In this document: positions 59,888 through 64,000 of the stretch, piece after piece | Layout: each line of letters begins with the position of its first letter | Numbering within the stretch: position 1 is the stretch's first letter | Source: Verrucomicrobiota bacterium | Lineage (GTDB): Bacteria; Verrucomicrobiota; Verrucomicrobiia; Opitutales; Opitutaceae | Direction of reading: 5' to 3' | Assembly: GCA_023457715.1 (NCBI GenBank) | Contig: JAEWKR010000017.1 | Coordinates: 23,205-87,204 of the forward strand | DNA: 64,000 bases | Position numbers and translations under genes: made by a program | The notes under the pieces: model-generated | Told to the model about the DNA's origin: nothing | Seen by the model: the letters and a program-made list of their open reading frames with translations, nothing else | Databases searched by the model: none

Positions 59888-61390
59888 CTAGGTCACCCAG
59901 CCCCTGGCTCGTTCCACGGCGCGGCTCCACTGTCGTTGCAAACGGGTGACGGCGGCGCGCGGCGCCTTGGGTTCGAAGCGCCGGGCGGGGCGCCATTGCG
60001 CGGCGATGTCGGCCTGGGTTTTCCAGACGCCCGTCGCAAGCCCCGCGAGATAAGCGGCTCCCAGCGCGGTGGTTTCGGCGACACGCGGACGGACGACCGG
60101 CACCTGCAGGACGTCGCTTTGGAACTGCAGCAGCGGATGGTTGGCGGTGGCGCCCCCGTCGACCCGCAGCTCCTTCAGCCGAAGGCCCGCGTCCTGACGC
60201 ATCGCGGTCATGAGTTCCGCGGATTGGAACGCGATGCTTTCGAGCGCCGCCCGGGCCACGTGCGCCGCGGTCGTTCCCCGGGTGATTCCGATCAGCAACC
60301 CTCGCGCGCCGGCGTCCCAATGCGGCGCGCCCAGGCCGGTGAAGGCCGGGACAAGGTAAACGCCTCCGTTGTCGTGCACCCGGGCGGCAAGGGGTTCGAT
60401 GTCCGCAGAACGTTCGATCAGGCCGAGGCCGTCACGCAACCACTGCACGACGGCGCCGCCGATGAAGACGCTCCCTTCGAGGGCATATTCGATCGGCGCG
60501 TCAGGTCCCAGGCGCCAAGCGGGGGTGGTAATCAGGTTGTGTGCGGAGGTGATGGGTTTGGTGCCGGTATGGAGCAAAAGGAAACAGCCGGTCCCGTACG
60601 TGTTCTTGGCCATCCCCGGCTTGAAGCAGGCCTGGCCGAAGAGGGCGGCGTGCTGGTCCCCGGCGATGCCGGCGATGGGGAGGCCCCGCAGCGCCGGCAC
60701 GGTCGTGACCTCGCCGTACACTTCGGAACTGGAACGCACCTCCGGCAGCAGCTCCGGCGGAATGCGGAAGAGCCGCAACAGTTCCTCATCCCAGGTCCCG
60801 TGGTGGAGGTTGAGCAAGGACGTGCGCGCCGCGTTGGTGACGTCCGTCGCGTGCACCGATCCACCGGTGAGCTGCCACAACAACCAGGTGTCGACGGTGC
60901 CGAAGGCGAGTTCACCCCGCCCGGCCCGACGGCGCGCACCGGGAACATGATCCAGAAGCCAGGCGATCTTCGTGGCCGAAAAGTAGGGATCAAGCACGAG
61001 GCCCGTCTTCCGCCGGACGAGCGGCTCGGCGCCCTGCCGTATCAGCCGCGCACACACGCCGGCGGTGCGCCGGTCCTGCCACACGATCGCGGGAGCGATG
61101 GGGCGCCCGCTGCGGCGCTCCCAGATCAGCGTCGTTTCGCGCTGGTTGGTGAGTCCGATCGCCGCGATATCCGCGGCCGTGAGGTTTGCCTCCCCCAAGG
61201 CGGCAACCGCGACGCGGCGGGTGGATTCCCAGAGGTCCGCAGGATCGTGCTCCACCCAGCCTGGCCGTGGAAACGATTGCGCAAACTCCTGCTGGGCCGA
61301 ACCCAAGGGTTTCGAGCGGCCGTCGAAGGCAATCGCACGGGAGGAGGTCGTGCCTTGGTCGAGGGCGAGAAGGTGACGGCGGCGGGGCAT
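59888..61390 (-). CDS. glpK: Glycerol kinase
   Basis: 500 residues from the ATG opening [20 protein letters not shown]. It phosphorylates glycerol to glycerol 3-phosphate in the cytoplasm. FGGY-family blocks are complete: [65 protein letters not shown] and [13 protein letters not shown], with [16 protein letters not shown] near the end. No glycerol facilitator or dehydrogenase is adjacent. Confidence 0.96.
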   Translation of the reverse strand: MPRRRHLLALDQGTTSSRAIAFDGRSKPLGSAQQEFAQSFPRPGWVEHDPADLWESTRRVAVAALGEANLTAADIAAIGLTNQRETTLIWERRSGRPIAPAIVWQDRRTAGVCARLIRQGAEPLVRRKTGLVLDPYFSATKIAWLLDHVPGARRRAGRGELAFGTVDTWLLWQLTGGSVHATDVTNAARTSLLNLHHGTWDEELLRLFRIPPELLPEVRSSSEVYGEVTTVPALRGLPIAGIAGDQHAALFGQACFKPGMAKNTYGTGCFLLLHTGTKPITSAHNLITTPAWRLGPDAPIEYALEGSVFIGGAVVQWLRDGLGLIERSADIEPLAARVHDNGGVYLVPAFTGLGAPHWDAGARGLLIGITRGTTAAHVARAALESIAFQSAELMTAMRQDAGLRLKELRVDGGATANHPLLQFQSDVLQVPVVRPRVAETTALGAAYLAGLATGVWKTQADIAAQWRPARRFEPKAPRAAVTRLQRQWSRAVERARGWVT

Positions 61391-61473
61391 GGGGAAAGCG
61401 GGACCGGCAGGACGGAGACGCGGCAGCGGAAGCCGCGGACGGGGCGGACAGCGGAGCACTGAAACGTGACAAC

Positions 61474-62391
61474 TCAGGAAAACAATCCGCTCACCTCTTC
61501 AAGCCACGGATCGACCCAGCGATGGGCGAGCAGGAAATAGAGGCCGCCAGCGATCGCGAGCATTGGGCCGAAGGGCACATGGGCGCCGAAGGCGAGCCCG
61601 GTGGGCTCGCCCTCCGGCGTCTCCGTCGGGGGCGCCACCGGTGCGGTCCGGCCGGTCGCCCGCTGCCAGGCCCAGGCAAGTCCGAGCCACACGGTCCCGA
61701 CGACCGCTCCGCCGAAGATGGCAAACACGGCGCCCTGCCAGCCGCAGAACGCGCCGATGGCGCCGACAAATTTCACGTCGCCGAAGCCCATGGCCTCCTT
61801 TTTCAGCAGCGCCTCGGCCAGCAGCGCGATCCAGAGCACGAGGGCTGAACCGATCAGGAGCCCTTTCAGTGCGATCATCGCGGAGCGAAACGCATCCAGC
61901 ACAAACAGATCGCCGCCGATGCCATGAAGCCCCGGAACGAGGAAGGAGAGCAGCACCCCCAGGACGCCCAGACCCAGCGTGAAGGTGTCAGGGATGATCA
62001 TGTGATCCAAATCGATGAACGTCGCAGCCACCAGGCAGCTCAGAAAAAGGGCGCCGCAGACCGCGACCGCCGGCGGGTGGAGGAGCCAGCACGCCAGGAA
62101 GAGGAGAGCCGTCAGCAGCTCGATCGCGGGGTAGCGGATCGAAAAGGGCTGGCCGCAACAGCGGGCGCGTCCGCGGAGGATCAGCCAGGAGAAGATCGGA
62201 ATATTGTCGTACCACCGAACCGGCTGCCCGCAGGCGCAGTGCGAACCCGGGGTGACGACCGACTGGTCCTTCGGGAGCCGATGAATGACCACGTTGAGGA
62301 AGCTGCCGATACACGCTCCGAGGATGAGCGCGAGGCTCGGGAAAAACCACGGCAGCGCCGCGTCCACGTCAGCGATCAGGGCAGGGGTCAT
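61474..62391 (-). CDS. Prepilin peptidase (A24 family)
   Basis: 305 residues, about eight membrane spans. The N-terminal methylase half has [17 protein letters not shown] and a cysteine set (CACG and RCCGQPF) in place of the usual pair of CxxC motifs. The catalytic aspartates are in [13 protein letters not shown] and [14 protein letters not shown]. It cleaves prepilin leaders and N-methylates the new end. The ATG at 62391 is preferred; upstream ATGs at 62469 and 62625 run into aroE. The only prepilin leader in this window is the chimera at 4545. Confidence 0.93.
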   Translation of the reverse strand: MTPALIADVDAALPWFFPSLALILGACIGSFLNVVIHRLPKDQSVVTPGSHCACGQPVRWYDNIPIFSWLILRGRARCCGQPFSIRYPAIELLTALLFLACWLLHPPAVAVCGALFLSCLVAATFIDLDHMIIPDTFTLGLGVLGVLLSFLVPGLHGIGGDLFVLDAFRSAMIALKGLLIGSALVLWIALLAEALLKKEAMGFGDVKFVGAIGAFCGWQGAVFAIFGGAVVGTVWLGLAWAWQRATGRTAPVAPPTETPEGEPTGLAFGAHVPFGPMLAIAGGLYFLLAHRWVDPWLEEVSGLFS

Positions 62392-62503
62392 GCGCGGTGG
62401 CAGCGTGGGTAGGGTGGGGAGGGGCAGCAATCCTTGTTCTCTCGAACCAGGCCGCGGGCGCGCGTTCATGGCCACCGCCCCGCCAGACGAGGTTTGAGGC
62501 GTG

Positions 62504-63445
62504 CTACTTCGCGGCGAGGGCGGCCGCAGCGGCTTTCCCCATCGCGGGGGCGAGCTGTTCGGCAGACACGTTGCTCCAGAGCTCCAGCGCCTTCGCGCCT
62601 TGATGCACGAGCATGCTGAGTCCATTGGCGTGCGGAATTCCGAGGAAGGCCGCCTGTCGCAGGAGTCGCGTCATCGCGGGGTTGTAGATCATATCGTACA
62701 CCGCGCCCGGCCGCGGGATGCCCGCGAGGTCGATCGGCGCCGGATCGGAATCGCGCAGGCCCGCGCTGGTCGCGTTGATCACGATCGCGTTCGCCGGGAG
62801 ATCGTGCGGCGGGTGAGCGGGGGTGAAGCCGTGAAACGGGGTGCCGCGGGCGAGCGGGGCCAGGAGGTCGAAGAGGGTGTGGAGGTTTTCGGGGGTGCGG
62901 TTCACCACCCACAGCGATGCCACGTTCTGCTGGAGACATTCCACGGCGGCGCCCCGGGCGGCCCCTCCCGCGCCGACGAGGATCACATGGGCGCCGGCCA
63001 GGGTGAGTCCCAGGTCGCGACGAATCCCGGAAGCCAGGCCGTAGCCGTCTGTATTGTACCCGTGCCATCCTCCCTCCGTCCAACGCACCGTGTTGATGGC
63101 CCCCGCGGGTTGCGCAGCGGGGTCGATGGCCGCGGCCACCGCGAAGGCGAGGACCTTGTGGGGGACCGTGAGGTTGAGCCCGTGGAAGCGTTTTGCGTGC
63201 AGCTGCGCGAGGGCCTCCGGCAGTTGGTCGGGTGGGACGTCGAACTTAACGTACCGCCAGTCGGCGAACCGGGGCTCGGCCAGTGCGAGCTCCCGCAGCG
63301 CGGCGTTGTGCATGGCCGGGCTGATGGAATGCGTGATGGGGTGGCCCAGCACGGCGAGCCACGTGCCCGGGCGCGGCCATGCTGCCAGGTCGGCCAGCGA
63401 GAGGACGTCGAAGTGGAGCGATTCGCGGGGCGTGGGCGTGGTCAA
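62504..63445 (-). CDS. aroE: Shikimate dehydrogenase
   Basis: 313 residues from a TTG at 63445; no ATG lies near the family N-terminus, so the start is uncertain. LAVLGHPITHSISPAMHNAAL binds shikimate, the catalytic Lys is in NLTVPHKV, the NADP loop is LVGAGGAARGAAVECL, and VINATSAGLR and ANGLSMLVHQGAKALELW complete the pattern. It reduces 3-dehydroshikimate. A GCGTGGCG/CGCCACGC hairpin (63466-63491) precedes it. Confidence 0.93.
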   Translation of the reverse strand: MTTPTPRESLHFDVLSLADLAAWPRPGTWLAVLGHPITHSISPAMHNAALRELALAEPRFADWRYVKFDVPPDQLPEALAQLHAKRFHGLNLTVPHKVLAFAVAAAIDPAAQPAGAINTVRWTEGGWHGYNTDGYGLASGIRRDLGLTLAGAHVILVGAGGAARGAAVECLQQNVASLWVVNRTPENLHTLFDLLAPLARGTPFHGFTPAHPPHDLPANAIVINATSAGLRDSDPAPIDLAGIPRPGAVYDMIYNPAMTRLLRQAAFLGIPHANGLSMLVHQGAKALELWSNVSAEQLAPAMGKAAAAALAAK

Positions 63446-63484
63446 GGGAGGGCGCGGTCGAACCGGCGTGGCGCCATGAGAAAC

Positions 63485-63512
63485 GCCACGCGCCAAATGC
63501 CAAACGCCAAAT
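63485..63512. repeat. Array of four GCCAAAY-type heptamers
   Basis: GCCACGC, GCCAAAT, GCCAAAC, GCCAAAT in a row, about 40 bp upstream of the aroE start. Same length (28 bp, four units) as the arrays at 18667 and 29417. Confidence 0.65.
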
Positions 63513-63553
63513 CGGCGGACGGCGGAGAGGGGCGGCAGGCTGCAGGCGTTGGA

Positions 63554-63755
63554 CCTGAATACCGATTTTGCCACAGAGGTCACAGAGGCCCAATCAGAGC
63601 CGAGCCGGAGGCGGGCGCTGCGACTGTCTTGGGCGTTACGCCATGAACAGGTTTGTCCAAGGACCGAGCCTCCGTGTCCTCCCTGTCCGCCGTAGGCTGG
63701 GCGAAGGTGGATGTGTCGGAGCTCTGTGCTCTCTGTGGCTACTTCGGAATCCAGG
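63554..63755. mobile_element. 202-bp MITE-like element with 35-bp terminal inverted repeats
   Basis: The left end 63554-63588 and the right end 63721-63755 are inverted copies matching at 27 of 35 positions, both starting CCTG and containing GCCACAGAG. No gene lies inside. The left 58 bp (with one more base outside) is identical to 47423-47481. A non-autonomous miniature element or REP-derived palindrome fits best. The region 63446-64000 has no other convincing gene. Confidence 0.65.
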
Positions 63756-63890
63756 TTGGACGTTGGGCGGCACGGGAACGTCGTTGTCCTGCCCCGAAGC
63801 GTCGATGACTCCTTCCCAAGGCATTCCGCGTGCACGCGGGACTGCGTGCCCGAACCTCAAGCCCAAAGCCAAACCGGAACGATTCAGTTA

Positions 63891-63920
63891 ACCACGAATG
63901 GACACGAATCGACACGAATG
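63891..63920. repeat. Three 10-bp units ACCACGAATG / GACACGAATC / GACACGAATG
   Basis: A short tandem repeat with consensus RMCACGAATS, preceded by GTTA. This kind of text is common as a dispersed intergenic repeat in soil bacterial genomes; its function is unknown. Confidence 0.65.
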
Positions 63921-64000
63921 AAGACCTGGGAAAATCATCACTTCCGCGCAGGCACAAAACAGTGAGCGGGACCACGGACGGGCTGCATTCGCGTTTCCTC

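Noticed and set aside
63636..63872. Minus-strand 78-codon ORF near the right edge
   Set aside because: It covers the inverted-repeat element, has no ribosome binding site and no protein-like composition.
1..64000. tRNA, rRNA, CRISPR, insertion sequence or integrase genes
   Set aside because: I looked for tRNA-like cloverleaf text, regular spacer arrays and transposase motifs on both strands and found none.

Overview
The window is a high-GC, gene-dense bacterial chromosome segment. I infer a Verrucomicrobiota relative, most likely Opitutaceae. This rests on the gene mix: Acidobacteria-type duplicated ABC permeases, secreted NLSTRG-repeat proteins, a sialate O-acetylesterase, an OprB porin and tandem LysM/coiled-coil envelope proteins. 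No marker gene fixes the placement. I see no rRNA, tRNA, CRISPR array or intact insertion sequence.

Left part (1-26 kb) is mixed metabolism and regulation: a truncated sialate esterase, a TPR protein, a radical SAM protein divergent from fdhD, a short prepilin/secretin chimera followed by a stand-alone Clp D1 AAA+ domain, DAHP synthase, and two paralogous four-cysteine proteins that share a palindromic operator. Then come a translationally coupled pair of large secreted proteins, a two-gene response-regulator unit, a GH5 glycosidase, a WYL regulator divergent from an unknown gene, a FAD/Rieske oxidoreductase, an OprB porin, and a DUF2249 / heme-copper-like membrane protein / DUF59 operon behind an FNR/DNR-type box.

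Middle part (27-56 kb) interleaves two systems. One is an ABC exporter: ATPase plus TolC at 27.2-29.4 kb, then adaptor, second ATPase and three ~800-residue permeases at 37.5-47.4 kb. The other is a type IV secretion-like apparatus: pilin-like, VirB3-, VirB4-, lipoprotein, VirB5- and VirB6-like genes at 31.0-37.4 kb, then a stand-alone Clp D2 domain, VirB8-, VirB9- and VirB10-like genes, a lipoprotein, a secretin-N-like coiled-coil protein and two more genes at 47.8-56.0 kb. No relaxase, VirD4 or VirB11 is visible, so the apparatus may be a non-conjugative secretion or envelope machine. The two exporter halves carry a shared upstream block (inverted repeat plus a GG-N10-GC box 98-99 bp downstream), which suggests co-regulation across the inserted T4SS genes.

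Right part (56-64 kb) is housekeeping on the minus strand: asparaginase, two LysM/coiled-coil proteins, glycerol kinase, prepilin peptidase and shikimate dehydrogenase. The window is also rich in short intergenic repeats: three palindromic MITE/REP-like elements, a 59-bp dispersed repeat in two copies, three arrays of exactly four heptamers, and runs of CTGTCCC found both between genes and inside a coding sequence.
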